NCBI GenBank assembly: GCA_959020415.1 | Contig: CAUERX010000001.1 | Coordinates: 1 to 64,000, forward strand | Direction of reading: 5' to 3' | Origin: an uncultured bacterium | GTDB lineage: Bacteria > Bacillota_I > Bacilli_A > RF39 > UBA660 | DNA: 64,000 bases | In this document: one piece after another, positions 18,195-26,453 of the stretch | Numbering within the stretch: position 1 is the first letter of the stretch | Layout of the letters: every line of letters starts with the position of its first letter | The notes under the pieces: model-generated | Seen by the model: only the letters and a program-made list of their open reading frames with translations | Told to the model about the DNA's origin: nothing | The model's database searches: none | Made by a program: the position numbers and the translations under genes

Positions 18195-18236
18195 ATGCTA
18201 GATTTTTTGCGTGTTGTTTGTAATAAAATCGCATAA
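18195..18236 (+). CDS. 13-codon leader ORF upstream of agrA
   Basis: ATG 18195 follows GAAAGGT at a suitable distance and encodes MLDFLRVVCNKIA, then TAA. It is far too short for an AgrD (no acidic Pro-containing tail), so a leader peptide or a spurious ORF is more likely. It lies in the 370-bp gap between the lipoprotein gene and agrA, which otherwise holds only the inverted repeat at 18242-18278. Confidence 0.3.
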   Translation: MLDFLRVVCNKIA

Positions 18237-18241
18237 ATTTT

Positions 18242-18278
18242 TTGTTATAAGGACTAATATAGTGTTTAATTATAACAA
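18242..18278. repeat. inverted repeat in the agrA leader
   Basis: TTGTTATAA (18242-18250) and TTATAACAA (18270-18278), a perfect 9-bp inverted repeat with a 19-nt loop, about 60 nt before agrA. No T run follows, so a regulatory site or mRNA hairpin is more likely than a terminator. Confidence 0.45.
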
Positions 18279-18340
18279 TTAATTTAGGTGATTAAAGTAG
18301 TGACAAATGGATTGTAATTAAATAGGGAAAGGAAATATTT

Positions 18341-19042
18341 ATGTTAAATTTTATAGTTTGTGACGATGAAAAGAAATACAGAGATTTTGTTGAGGGCGTG
18401 ATCAATAAATATATGATGAAAAATCAACATGAATATCAAATTCATATATTTAATGATTATAATAGGCCATTTATGGATATTATTGGAGGTAAACTTCCAT
18501 TTAAGATCTATATTTTGGATATTGAAACGCCTACTAGATCGGGATTAGATGTAGCAAGAATTATTAGAAATAAGGATGTTGACAGTGTTATTATCTTTTT
18601 AACTGGGCATCAGGAATTAAGCCAGATTGTAATTAAGAATGAGTTTTTGTTTTTATCTTTTATTAATAAATTTGATGACTGCGAAAATAGGTTGATGGGG
18701 TCTATTGATAAGTCATTAAAAGTACTAAAAGCGAGACAAACTATTAGATTTAAGGATTGTGGAATAATTTATACAATTTCATTGGATGATATTTTATATG
18801 TTACTAAAGATAGCGTTGAAAGAAAAAGTATAATTAAAACTGATTATTCAGAATTTAGACTTAATAAAACTTTAGGTGAAATAAAAGAAATGCTTAATGA
18901 TGATTTTATACAAACGCATAGAGCATGTTTAGTAAATAAAAAAAGAGTAGTAGGGTATAACAAACCAAAAAGAATAATAATGTTTGACACAGGAGAGAAG
19001 ATAGACTTAGTGTCAACAAGATTTGAAGGGGAATTGATATAA
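18341..19042 (+). CDS. agrA: AgrA-like LytTR response regulator
   Basis: 233 aa. Receiver domain (1-125): acidic pocket D8-D9 (CDDEKKYRDF), phosphoacceptor D60 in 'KIYILDIETP', T88 in 'IIFLTGH', Lys110 in 'FINKFDD'. LytTR DNA-binding domain (about 135-233): 'IRFKDCGIIYTISLDDILYV', 'FIQTHRACLVNKKRVVGY'. LytTR regulators bind 9-bp direct repeats spaced 12-13 bp; candidate repeats lie before agrB. AAAGGAAA ribosome binding site. agrC starts one base after the agrA stop, so they are co-transcribed. The 3' end from 18923 is part of a 1,393-bp direct duplication. Confidence 0.85.
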   Translation: MLNFIVCDDEKKYRDFVEGVINKYMMKNQHEYQIHIFNDYNRPFMDIIGGKLPFKIYILDIETPTRSGLDVARIIRNKDVDSVIIFLTGHQELSQIVIKNEFLFLSFINKFDDCENRLMGSIDKSLKVLKARQTIRFKDCGIIYTISLDDILYVTKDSVERKSIIKTDYSEFRLNKTLGEIKEMLNDDFIQTHRACLVNKKRVVGYNKPKRIIMFDTGEKIDLVSTRFEGELI

Positions 19043-20315
19043 AATGGATTTAAAAATAATGGGTGTGTATGCAGTGGGAGGATTTTTTCTTTTTATAGTC
19101 ATAATTTATGCTTGGCATTTGCTTATGGGAAAAAACGTAAATTTGAAAGACTATAAAGTTTATTTGTCATTAATTATAGGCACTGTTTGTGGCTGTGTTA
19201 TTAATTTTTATTTGCCTTTTGCATTAAAATTAATTTTAATGGTATTGCTGATGTTTATAATTAATTATTTCTTTTTTTGCAAGAACTCATCAAAGTCATT
19301 ACTTATAGTAATAGTAACAGAGTTTATGGCTATATTTTCTGAGTTGTTAGTTGCAATAGTAGCATTTTTATTTGTTGGTAATAATGCAGAAAACATATTA
19401 AATAGTTTCAATGGTACTTTATTAATTAGTCTTGGAGTTCCAATTTTATTTTTTGTTTTTTTTAAGACGAAAATACCATTTAGATTATATGATTATTTGT
19501 ATAAAACGTTTAACAATATGAAACAAAGTAATTTAATTATTTATTTTATAGCTACATTAATTTTAATAAGTGTCTTTTTTCTTATGACATATATGGATTT
19601 ACCTAAAATGGTAGTATTAATATCTAATACAGTTCTAGGGTTTTTCTATGTAATTATTATTTTAAAATTAGCTAATATTCAAGAAAATTATAGAAAAATT
19701 AATAGTAAATATGAAACTAGCATTTCTAGTTTAAAGGAATATGAAGATATAATGGACAAGTATAGAATAGCAAATCATGAGAATAAGAATCAACTTTTGA
19801 CTATAAGGAATATGGTTAAAACAGACGATAAAACGGTTCCTAACTATATTGATAATCTTATAGATAATAAAATAAAAGATAACGAGAATATCTTTTATAA
19901 AACGTCAAAAATTCCTGAAGGAGGATTAAGAGCAACAATTTATTCCAAGGTATGTAAAATGGATGAATTAGGTATAAATTATACATTAGATATAGCAAAC
20001 GATGTAAGGACTGTAGATTTAATTAATTTAGGAGAAAATATAATACTTGATGTTTGTAAAATTATTGGTGTATTTTTGGATAATGCAATAGAGGCAGTAG
20101 AGAAACTTGACAAGAAAGAGATTGTTGTAGAATTATTTGTTATGGATAGTTGTTTATGCATCGATATTTCGAATAATTATGATGGTAGTTTAGATATTAA
20201 TGAAATTGAAGCTACTCGTTATACGACAAAAGGAGATGGGCATGGATATGGATTGTCTTTAGTTAATGATATTTTAAAGTGTGATAAGGCTTTAATAAAT
20301 GAAAAATCTATAAAT
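18923..20315 (+). repeat. 1,393-bp direct repeat, copy 1 (agrA 3' end plus agrC)
   Basis: This segment recurs at 20381-21773 (offset 1,458 bp). By eye the two copies look identical, silent sites included. It begins in the agrA codons for 'ACLVNKKRV' and ends in the agrC codons for 'NEKSIN'. Confidence 0.85.
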
Positions 20316-20363
20316 CGTGATCGTTTTACTCAAAGGCTAAAAATAAGAACTTTTGATTTTTAA
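19044..20363 (+). CDS. agrC: AgrC-like sensor histidine kinase, copy 1
   Basis: 439 aa. Six or so transmembrane helices in residues 1-210, then a dimerisation helix with the phosphoacceptor His245 (NHENKNQLLTIRNM) and a HATPase_c_5 domain: N box 'GVFLDNAIEAVEKL', G box 'GDGHGYGLSLVNDIL'. This is the AgrC / GHKL-type quorum sensor layout: the membrane part senses the cyclic autoinducing peptide and the kinase phosphorylates AgrA. Ribosome binding site GAAGGGG lies inside the agrA 3' end. It differs from copy 2 only in the last 15 or so residues (RDRFTQRLKIRTFDF versus KNYFAQMLKIKM). Confidence 0.85.
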   Translation: MDLKIMGVYAVGGFFLFIVIIYAWHLLMGKNVNLKDYKVYLSLIIGTVCGCVINFYLPFALKLILMVLLMFIINYFFFCKNSSKSLLIVIVTEFMAIFSELLVAIVAFLFVGNNAENILNSFNGTLLISLGVPILFFVFFKTKIPFRLYDYLYKTFNNMKQSNLIIYFIATLILISVFFLMTYMDLPKMVVLISNTVLGFFYVIIILKLANIQENYRKINSKYETSISSLKEYEDIMDKYRIANHENKNQLLTIRNMVKTDDKTVPNYIDNLIDNKIKDNENIFYKTSKIPEGGLRATIYSKVCKMDELGINYTLDIANDVRTVDLINLGENIILDVCKIIGVFLDNAIEAVEKLDKKEIVVELFVMDSCLCIDISNNYDGSLDINEIEATRYTTKGDGHGYGLSLVNDILKCDKALINEKSINRDRFTQRLKIRTFDF

Positions 20364-20380
20364 TTAGATGAATATACAGG

Positions 20381-21773
20381 GCATGTTTAGTAAATAAAAA
20401 AAGAGTAGTAGGGTATAACAAACCAAAAAGAATAATAATGTTTGACACAGGAGAGAAGATAGACTTAGTGTCAACAAGATTTGAAGGGGAATTGATATAA
20501 AATGGATTTAAAAATAATGGGTGTGTATGCAGTGGGAGGATTTTTTCTTTTTATAGTCATAATTTATGCTTGGCATTTGCTTATGGGAAAAAACGTAAAT
20601 TTGAAAGACTATAAAGTTTATTTGTCATTAATTATAGGCACTGTTTGTGGCTGTGTTATTAATTTTTATTTGCCTTTTGCATTAAAATTAATTTTAATGG
20701 TATTGCTGATGTTTATAATTAATTATTTCTTTTTTTGCAAGAACTCATCAAAGTCATTACTTATAGTAATAGTAACAGAGTTTATGGCTATATTTTCTGA
20801 GTTGTTAGTTGCAATAGTAGCATTTTTATTTGTTGGTAATAATGCAGAAAACATATTAAATAGTTTCAATGGTACTTTATTAATTAGTCTTGGAGTTCCA
20901 ATTTTATTTTTTGTTTTTTTTAAGACGAAAATACCATTTAGATTATATGATTATTTGTATAAAACGTTTAACAATATGAAACAAAGTAATTTAATTATTT
21001 ATTTTATAGCTACATTAATTTTAATAAGTGTCTTTTTTCTTATGACATATATGGATTTACCTAAAATGGTAGTATTAATATCTAATACAGTTCTAGGGTT
21101 TTTCTATGTAATTATTATTTTAAAATTAGCTAATATTCAAGAAAATTATAGAAAAATTAATAGTAAATATGAAACTAGCATTTCTAGTTTAAAGGAATAT
21201 GAAGATATAATGGACAAGTATAGAATAGCAAATCATGAGAATAAGAATCAACTTTTGACTATAAGGAATATGGTTAAAACAGACGATAAAACGGTTCCTA
21301 ACTATATTGATAATCTTATAGATAATAAAATAAAAGATAACGAGAATATCTTTTATAAAACGTCAAAAATTCCTGAAGGAGGATTAAGAGCAACAATTTA
21401 TTCCAAGGTATGTAAAATGGATGAATTAGGTATAAATTATACATTAGATATAGCAAACGATGTAAGGACTGTAGATTTAATTAATTTAGGAGAAAATATA
21501 ATACTTGATGTTTGTAAAATTATTGGTGTATTTTTGGATAATGCAATAGAGGCAGTAGAGAAACTTGACAAGAAAGAGATTGTTGTAGAATTATTTGTTA
21601 TGGATAGTTGTTTATGCATCGATATTTCGAATAATTATGATGGTAGTTTAGATATTAATGAAATTGAAGCTACTCGTTATACGACAAAAGGAGATGGGCA
21701 TGGATATGGATTGTCTTTAGTTAATGATATTTTAAAGTGTGATAAGGCTTTAATAAATGAAAAATCTATAAAT
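20381..21773 (+). repeat. 1,393-bp direct repeat, copy 2
   Basis: Second copy of 18923-20315. Its first 120 bp are an orphan agrA 3' end lying between the two agrC genes. The 17 bp just before it (20364-20380) look weakly like the agrA sequence that precedes copy 1, so an older agrA remnant may have been there. Confidence 0.85.
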
Positions 21774-21812
21774 AAAAACTATTTTGCTCAAATGTTAAAA
21801 ATTAAGATGTAG
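20502..21812 (+). CDS. agrC: AgrC-like sensor histidine kinase, copy 2
   Basis: 436 aa, identical to copy 1 from residue 1 to about 424, including sensor helices, phosphoacceptor His and ATPase boxes, and then diverging (KNYFAQMLKIKM). The ribosome binding site inside the duplicated agrA tail is retained, so it should be translated as well. Different 3' ends argue against simple tandem amplification of one gene and suggest either recombination between two older agrC genes or a chimeric assembly of two strain variants. It faces agrD across a bidirectional terminator. Confidence 0.8.
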   Translation: MDLKIMGVYAVGGFFLFIVIIYAWHLLMGKNVNLKDYKVYLSLIIGTVCGCVINFYLPFALKLILMVLLMFIINYFFFCKNSSKSLLIVIVTEFMAIFSELLVAIVAFLFVGNNAENILNSFNGTLLISLGVPILFFVFFKTKIPFRLYDYLYKTFNNMKQSNLIIYFIATLILISVFFLMTYMDLPKMVVLISNTVLGFFYVIIILKLANIQENYRKINSKYETSISSLKEYEDIMDKYRIANHENKNQLLTIRNMVKTDDKTVPNYIDNLIDNKIKDNENIFYKTSKIPEGGLRATIYSKVCKMDELGINYTLDIANDVRTVDLINLGENIILDVCKIIGVFLDNAIEAVEKLDKKEIVVELFVMDSCLCIDISNNYDGSLDINEIEATRYTTKGDGHGYGLSLVNDILKCDKALINEKSINKNYFAQMLKIKM

Positions 21813-21837
21813 ATATAATTTTAAGATATATTTAAAT

Positions 21838-21876
21838 AAAATAGACAAGCTTTTGGCTTGTCTATTTTATTTTTTT
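21838..21876. terminator. bidirectional terminator between agrC2 and agrD
   Basis: AAAATAGACAAGC (21838-21850), loop TTTTG, GCTTGTCTATTTT (21856-21868): a perfect 13-bp stem with A runs left and T runs right, so it can stop transcription from both the agrC and the agrBD side. Confidence 0.8.
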
Positions 21877-21881
21877 ATTGA

Positions 21882-22007
21882 TTATTTGATTAGACTTTGT
21901 GGCGTTTTTTCTTCATCAAGAAAAACTACGAAACAAGCTGTGCTTCCTATACTTGCGAAGAATGAACCAATTGATGCTAATGCTTCGGCAAATAAATTCA
22001 TATTCAT
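21882..22007 (-). CDS. agrD: AgrD autoinducing-peptide precursor (41 aa)
   Basis: ATG at 22007 (minus strand) follows GAAAGGGG and lies 42 bp downstream of the agrB stop, the usual agrBD order. The 41-aa product has the three AgrD parts: an N-terminal amphipathic helix (MNMNLFAEALASIGSFF), a core around Cys25 (STACFVVFL), and an acidic, Pro-containing C-terminal recognition tail (DEEKTPQSLIK). By analogy with known AgrDs, AgrB would cut before the acidic tail and close a thiolactone from Cys25 to residue 29 or 30, giving a very hydrophobic peptide ending CFVVF or CFVVFL. The plus-strand open frame over the same bases is a shadow. Confidence 0.82.
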   Translation of the reverse strand: MNMNLFAEALASIGSFFASIGSTACFVVFLDEEKTPQSLIK

Positions 22008-22049
22008 GCGTCCCCTTTCTCTCCGTCTATGTTTAAACTAAGTTAAACC

Positions 22050-22661
22050 TTAATTTAGAACCGTATGGCTATAGTTCTTATAGTTGTCATACGGTAAGCC
22101 AAATAGTTTATAAATAGTTGGGGATACAATAAAGCATTGTAATATTAGTGCCATTGTAAAGCAATTTGAAATAAAATTATTTTGAATTGTGATTGATAAC
22201 GTTACAAATATAATTGCAACTACTGTGGATAATAGCTTATATGTTTTCCTTCTTTTAGGACTAACTATAGGCCTTTTTTCGGTATCAGCAGGGCTATTTT
22301 TATAGATTAATAATACCCCTATTGTACCGAGAATTAATTTCATCCAAATTGGCATACTTATTAAAGTGCATAAATATGGAATTCCTATAAACAGAATGGT
22401 TGAGCTAATCAAACAGCTAAGACTTGTAGTAGCGTGTAGCCCAAATGATGGCATTCTAATTATGTTATAAACAATCGTAAAAATTATCAATTCTTTAAGA
22501 TAACCCAATATAAATGCAATTGCACAAATAACAATGGTTTTTGTAATAGTAAGATATAGACTAGATAGTCCGTACTTAATTTCTTCTAACTTGATTTCAT
22601 TATATTCGGGACAATGTCTTTTTATTAAGCTAATGGAACTACCTATAACTAATTCTTTCAT
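22050..22661 (-). CDS. agrB: AgrB-like peptide-processing membrane protease
   Basis: 203 aa from the ATG at 22661, chosen because AAGGTGG is 8 nt upstream; an earlier in-frame GTG lies inside that site. Several membrane helices. The AgrB catalytic pair is present with the right spacing: His76 and Cys83 in 'RMPSFGLHATTSLSC' (S. aureus His77/Cys84), after the conserved Arg. AgrB is a membrane cysteine protease that cleaves AgrD at its C-terminal tail and forms the thiolactone. The basic loop 'TEKRPIVSPKRRKTYK' is also typical. Transcribed with agrD and convergent to agrAC. Confidence 0.88.
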   Translation of the reverse strand: MKELVIGSSISLIKRHCPEYNEIKLEEIKYGLSSLYLTITKTIVICAIAFILGYLKELIIFTIVYNIIRMPSFGLHATTSLSCLISSTILFIGIPYLCTLISMPIWMKLILGTIGVLLIYKNSPADTEKRPIVSPKRRKTYKLLSTVVAIIFVTLSITIQNNFISNCFTMALILQCFIVSPTIYKLFGLPYDNYKNYSHTVLN

Positions 22662-22720
22662 AAAACCAACCACCTTCTATTTGACGTTTTCATATTATCA
22701 CTTATATAGGTGGTTAGGTT

Positions 22721-22753
22721 TGAAAATGTTCTGACTAATTGGAAAATATGTTC
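22721..22753 (-). promoter_or_regulatory. candidate AgrA (LytTR) direct repeats upstream of agrB
   Basis: On the plus strand TGAAAATGTTC (22721-22731) and GGAAAATATGTTCC (22741-22754) place two ATGTT cores 22 bp apart, about two helical turns, as LytTR dimers require. On the agrB strand they read GAACATTTTC-type repeats ending about 20 bp before a GATAAT -10 (22694-22699) that lacks a good -35. This fits an activator-dependent agrBD promoter. Confidence 0.45.
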
Positions 22754-22920
22754 CAATAGACAAGGTAATATAACAATTGATAACACTATTTGTCATTTAA
22801 ACATTATTTTTGACCATTTATGCAGAAAATGGTTATTCGGGTTAAATTTCTAGTAGAATACAGACTGTCACCACACATAAGTGACATCAAAAAATGTCGA
22901 TATTTGTAGGTTCATTTTTG

Positions 22921-22949
22921 TTGAAAAACAAGGCTGAACGCGGTATATT
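22921..22949 (+). promoter_or_regulatory. csp promoter
   Basis: TTGAAA at 22921-22926, 17-nt spacer, TATATT at 22944-22949. The predicted leader is only about 30 nt, shorter than the long leaders of many cold-shock mRNAs. A GTCAC / GTGAC hairpin lies further upstream (near 22867-22884). Confidence 0.55.
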
Positions 22950-22986
22950 GATATTGTAAAGAATTTACTAGAAGGGAGATGTAAGA

Positions 22987-23199
22987 GTGAGAGGTAAAGT
23001 CAAATGGTTTAACAATGAAAAAGGCTTCGGTTTTATCGAATACAATGATCAAGAAGATATTTTTGTTCATTATTCAGCAATTCTTACAGAAGGCTACAAA
23101 ACACTAGTTGAAGGTCAATATGTTGAGTTTGAATTAGTTAGAACTGACAAGGGACTTCAAGCAAAGAATGTTGTAGAGATTAAAACTGCCCTTGTGTAG
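22987..23199 (+). CDS. cold-shock protein
   Basis: 70 aa from GTG 22987 with GAAGGGAG upstream. Single CSD fold: 'GKVKWFNNEKGFGFIEY' (RNP1 KGFGFI) and 'DIFVHYSAI' (RNP2). Binds single-stranded RNA/DNA as a chaperone in the cytosol. The GTG start is unusual for the family, but the alignment requires this N terminus. A weak terminator (AAAACT / AGTTTT, 23182-23203) overlaps the stop. Confidence 0.9.
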   Translation: MRGKVKWFNNEKGFGFIEYNDQEDIFVHYSAILTEGYKTLVEGQYVEFELVRTDKGLQAKNVVEIKTALV

Positions 23200-23207
23200 T
23201 TTTTTTA
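23182..23207 (+). terminator. intrinsic terminator overlapping the csp stop
   Basis: AAAACT (23182-23187), 10-nt loop, AGTTTT (23198-23203) followed by more T residues. Confidence 0.5.
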
Positions 23208-23289
23208 TGCATTTTTCCCATGATATCACATAGTTTTACTATATTAATTTATTATTAAATGTGATATAATGTAAATGGAGGATGATATT

Positions 23290-23823
23290 ATGGAATACAA
23301 AATTCGTGGAAAGAAATTTAAAATCACAGAGGATATTAAAAACTATGTGGAAACTAAACTTGGAAAGCTTGATAAGTATTTTGAGACTCCAGAACAATTT
23401 GTGGCCACTGTAGTCATTAGACCTGATGGTCCAATGCAAGTAGTTGAAGTAACCATCCCGGCTAAAAGGATGATCTTACGCGCCGAAGAAGCTAATAAAG
23501 ATCCTTTTGCAGCTATTGATTTAGTTTTAGATAAACTAGAAAGACAGATTAGAAAAAATAAAACTCGTATGAGTAAAAAAGCCAATAAGGATAAAATCGT
23601 TGGTTTGGCAATTGATTTTGATATTGAAAAAGAAGAGAAAGATACGACAAAGATTGTTAAACGCAAAGATATAGAATTAAAACCAATGAGTGATGAAGAA
23701 GCTATTTTGCAAATGAATTTAATCGATCATGATTTCTTTGTCTTTAGAAATGCGAAGAATGGTGAAATCGAAGTTGTTTATAAACGTAAAGACGGCAACT
23801 ATGGTTTAATTAAGGAAAAATAA
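23290..23823 (+). CDS. hpf: ribosome hibernation promoting factor, long form
   Basis: 177 aa from ATG 23290, chosen because ATGGAGG (an in-frame earlier ATG) supplies the ribosome binding site 8 nt upstream. The N-terminal S30AE domain (MEYKIRGKKFKITEDIKNYV...), a charged linker (about 95-120, IVGLAIDFDIEKEEKD), and the C-terminal dimerisation domain ('KPMSDEEAILQMNLIDHDFFVF', 'VVYKRKDGNYGLI') are all present, as in Bacillota long HPF that makes 100S ribosome dimers in stationary phase. Promoter with TGA-TATAAT just upstream; terminator AAGAC / GTCTT at about 23822-23843. Precedes secA, a common order in Bacilli. Confidence 0.93.
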   Translation: MEYKIRGKKFKITEDIKNYVETKLGKLDKYFETPEQFVATVVIRPDGPMQVVEVTIPAKRMILRAEEANKDPFAAIDLVLDKLERQIRKNKTRMSKKANKDKIVGLAIDFDIEKEEKDTTKIVKRKDIELKPMSDEEAILQMNLIDHDFFVFRNAKNGEIEVVYKRKDGNYGLIKEK

Positions 23824-23845
23824 GACTTTTGGTCTTTTTTTCTTT
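23822..23845 (+). terminator. intrinsic terminator between hpf and secA
   Basis: AAGAC-loop-GTCTT stem followed by T7. Confidence 0.55.
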
Positions 23846-23910
23846 TAAGTACTGTTATTTTTAAGGAATTTTTGATAAAATACTATATAGACATTGAAAG
23901 GATGACTAAT

Positions 23911-26403
23911 ATGCAATTTTTAAAGAAAATATTTGATCATGAATATAAAGAATTAGAACGTTTTAAAAATATAGCTGATAAGATTGAAGAATTAGATAGT
24001 GAAATGAGTGAGCTTTCTGATAAGAAACTTAAGGCAAAAACTAAAGAGTTTCAGGATCGTATAGCCGAAGGAGAAACCGTTGAGGATGTTTTAGTTGAGG
24101 CTTTTGCAGTAGCAAGAGAAGCAGCTTATCGTGTTATCGGTGAAAAACCTTATTATGTTCAATTAATTGGTGGTTTGGCTATTCATTACGGTAATATCGC
24201 CGAAATGAAAACTGGTGAAGGAAAAACTTTAACTTCAGTACTACCAGCTTATGCTAATGCGCTAACTGGTGATGGAGTACATATTATCACAGTTAATGAA
24301 TACTTAGCTGGCCGTGATGCTAGTTGGATGGGACAAATCTACGAATTTTTGGGATTGACTGTTGGTATTAATTATCGTGATTATTCGCAAAGTGAAAAAA
24401 GAGATGCTTATAATTGTGATATCATGTATTCGACCAATAACGAAATTGGATTTGATTATTTAAGAGACAACATGGTGGTTAAAGCGGAAGAACGTGTTCA
24501 ACGACCACTTAATTTTGTAATTATTGACGAGGTGGATTCTGTATTAATTGATGAAGCAAGAACACCATTAATTATTTCTGGTGGTAGAATGAAATCTGCC
24601 AACTTATATATTCAAGCTGATAAATTTGTTAAAGGTTTAACGGAAAATGAAGGATATATATATGATGAAAAAACTAAAGCAGTTTCTTTAGATGCTGAAG
24701 GAATTAAAAAGGCTGAAAGTTATTTCAATTTAAAAAATTTATATGATATTGAACATACTACTTTAGTGCATTTTATTAATCAATCATTACGTGCCAATTA
24801 TAGTATGAAAAGAGATTTTGATTATGTCGTTCAAGATGGCAAGATTATTATCGTTGACCAATTCACTGGACGTTTAATGCCGGGGAGAAGTTTTTCTGAA
24901 GGGTTACACCAAGCAATTGAAGCTAAAGAAGGTGTAGAAATCAATGAGGAGACTAAAACTTTAGCAACTATTACATTCCAAAATTTATTTAGAATGTATA
25001 AAAAACTTGCTGGTATGACTGGTACAGCAAAAACTGAAGAAGAAGAATTTAGAGATATTTATAACATGTATGTTATTCAAATTCCAACTAATAAGCCAGT
25101 TATTCGTGAAGATTATGGGGATTTAATTTTTGCAACAGCCGAAGGTAAGTTTTCAGCTATTGTTAAAGAGATTAAAGAAAGGCATGCTAAAGGTCAACCA
25201 GTATTAGTTGGTACAATTGCGGTTGAAAATAGTGAACTTTTAAGCTCAATGCTAAAAAAAGAACGTATTCCACATGAGGTATTAAACGCTAAAAACAATG
25301 CTCGTGAGGCTGAAATTATTGCTAAAGCTGGTGAAAAGGGTGCTGTTACAATCGCCACTAATATGGCTGGACGTGGTACTGACATCAAATTAGGCGAGGG
25401 CGTTAAAGAACTTGGTGGGTTATGTGTTTTAGGTACTGAGAGACATGAGTCTAGACGTATTGATAACCAACTTAGAGGACGTTCTGGTCGTCAGGGTGAT
25501 CCAGGAATGACACAGTTTTGTGTTTCATTTGAGGATGAATTAATGGTTCGTTTTGGAACTGACCGAGCAAAATTAATGCTTCAAAAGATTGGCTTTGATG
25601 GAGAGATGAATATTAGAAGTAAATCTTTATCAAAATCAATTGAGTCAGCGCAAAAGAGGGTTGAGGGTAATAACTTTGATACTCGTAAAACTTTATTAGA
25701 ATATGACGATGTATTAAATAATCAAAGGGGAATTATTTATGATAAGCGTAATCATATATTAGATAGTGAGTCAATCCACCCGGATGTTTTACAAACTTTC
25801 TATAATCATATCGAAGCGTTTGTAAAAGATCATGTTAATGAAGATGGAACCTTAACCGGGTTAGATGTTAGTGAAATTTTAGAGTCAGTTAATCAAAATT
25901 TATTACATGATCCACTTGAAATTAGAGAGTTAGATGAACTTGATGCTGATAGTTTAACACAAACAATTCATGAAGAAGTTGTTAAAGAATATGAAGAAAA
26001 GATAAAAGAAATTCCTGGGGAAATTAGAGACGAATTTGAAAAGGCAGTTTCTCTTAAGGTGATTGATACTCATTGGATGGATCACATTAATGAAATGAGT
26101 TTACTCCGTGAAGGTATTCATTTAAGAGGATATGCGCAAGAAAATCCACTCCGTGCTTATACAGCCGAAGGTTATGAAATGTTTGATAATTTACTTGATA
26201 CAATAGATGTTGACATTACTCGTTTCTTATTGCATGCAGAGGTAAGACAAAATACAGAAAGAGAGCAGGTAATAAAAGGTAAAGCGGTTGAGGATCCAAA
26301 TAAGGTGAAAAAACAGCAGCCCAAAAGAACTAGTAAGATAGGACGCAATGATCCATGCCCATGTGGTTCGGGTAAAAAGTATAAGAATTGCTGCGGAAAG
26401 TAG
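23911..26403 (+). CDS. secA: protein translocase ATPase SecA
   Basis: 830 aa from ATG 23911 (AAAGG 9 nt upstream). DEAD motor NBD1 with 'EMKTGEGKTL' and 'VIIDEVDSVLIDEARTPLI', preprotein cross-linking domain, NBD2 ('TNMAGRGTDIKLGEGV', 'LRGRSGRQGDPG'), helical wing/scaffold ('HWMDHINEMSLLREGIHLRGYAQ'), and a C-terminal zinc-binding SEC-C motif 'RNDPCPCGSGKKYKNCCGK'. It drives Sec-dependent export. The 3' end is the insertion site of the element that follows: a second SEC-C coding sequence lies 3.1 kb downstream, and 21 of the last 24 nt match. The SEC-C tail now present may therefore have been brought by the element. Confidence 0.95.
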   Translation: MQFLKKIFDHEYKELERFKNIADKIEELDSEMSELSDKKLKAKTKEFQDRIAEGETVEDVLVEAFAVAREAAYRVIGEKPYYVQLIGGLAIHYGNIAEMKTGEGKTLTSVLPAYANALTGDGVHIITVNEYLAGRDASWMGQIYEFLGLTVGINYRDYSQSEKRDAYNCDIMYSTNNEIGFDYLRDNMVVKAEERVQRPLNFVIIDEVDSVLIDEARTPLIISGGRMKSANLYIQADKFVKGLTENEGYIYDEKTKAVSLDAEGIKKAESYFNLKNLYDIEHTTLVHFINQSLRANYSMKRDFDYVVQDGKIIIVDQFTGRLMPGRSFSEGLHQAIEAKEGVEINEETKTLATITFQNLFRMYKKLAGMTGTAKTEEEEFRDIYNMYVIQIPTNKPVIREDYGDLIFATAEGKFSAIVKEIKERHAKGQPVLVGTIAVENSELLSSMLKKERIPHEVLNAKNNAREAEIIAKAGEKGAVTIATNMAGRGTDIKLGEGVKELGGLCVLGTERHESRRIDNQLRGRSGRQGDPGMTQFCVSFEDELMVRFGTDRAKLMLQKIGFDGEMNIRSKSLSKSIESAQKRVEGNNFDTRKTLLEYDDVLNNQRGIIYDKRNHILDSESIHPDVLQTFYNHIEAFVKDHVNEDGTLTGLDVSEILESVNQNLLHDPLEIRELDELDADSLTQTIHEEVVKEYEEKIKEIPGEIRDEFEKAVSLKVIDTHWMDHINEMSLLREGIHLRGYAQENPLRAYTAEGYEMFDNLLDTIDVDITRFLLHAEVRQNTEREQVIKGKAVEDPNKVKKQQPKRTSKIGRNDPCPCGSGKKYKNCCGK

Positions 26404-26453
26404 CATAAAATAAGGGAAAAACGAATTTTTAAAAATTAACAAATTTGTTTTTT

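Noticed and set aside
21853..22041. Plus-strand 62-aa open frame opposite agrD
   Set aside because: It has no ribosome binding site and is antisense to agrD, which has a full AgrD layout, a good ribosome binding site and the right place after agrB.
22867..22884. GTCAC/GTGAC hairpin upstream of csp as a cold-shock riboswitch
   Set aside because: It lies upstream of the predicted csp promoter (22921-22949), so it would not be in the mRNA.
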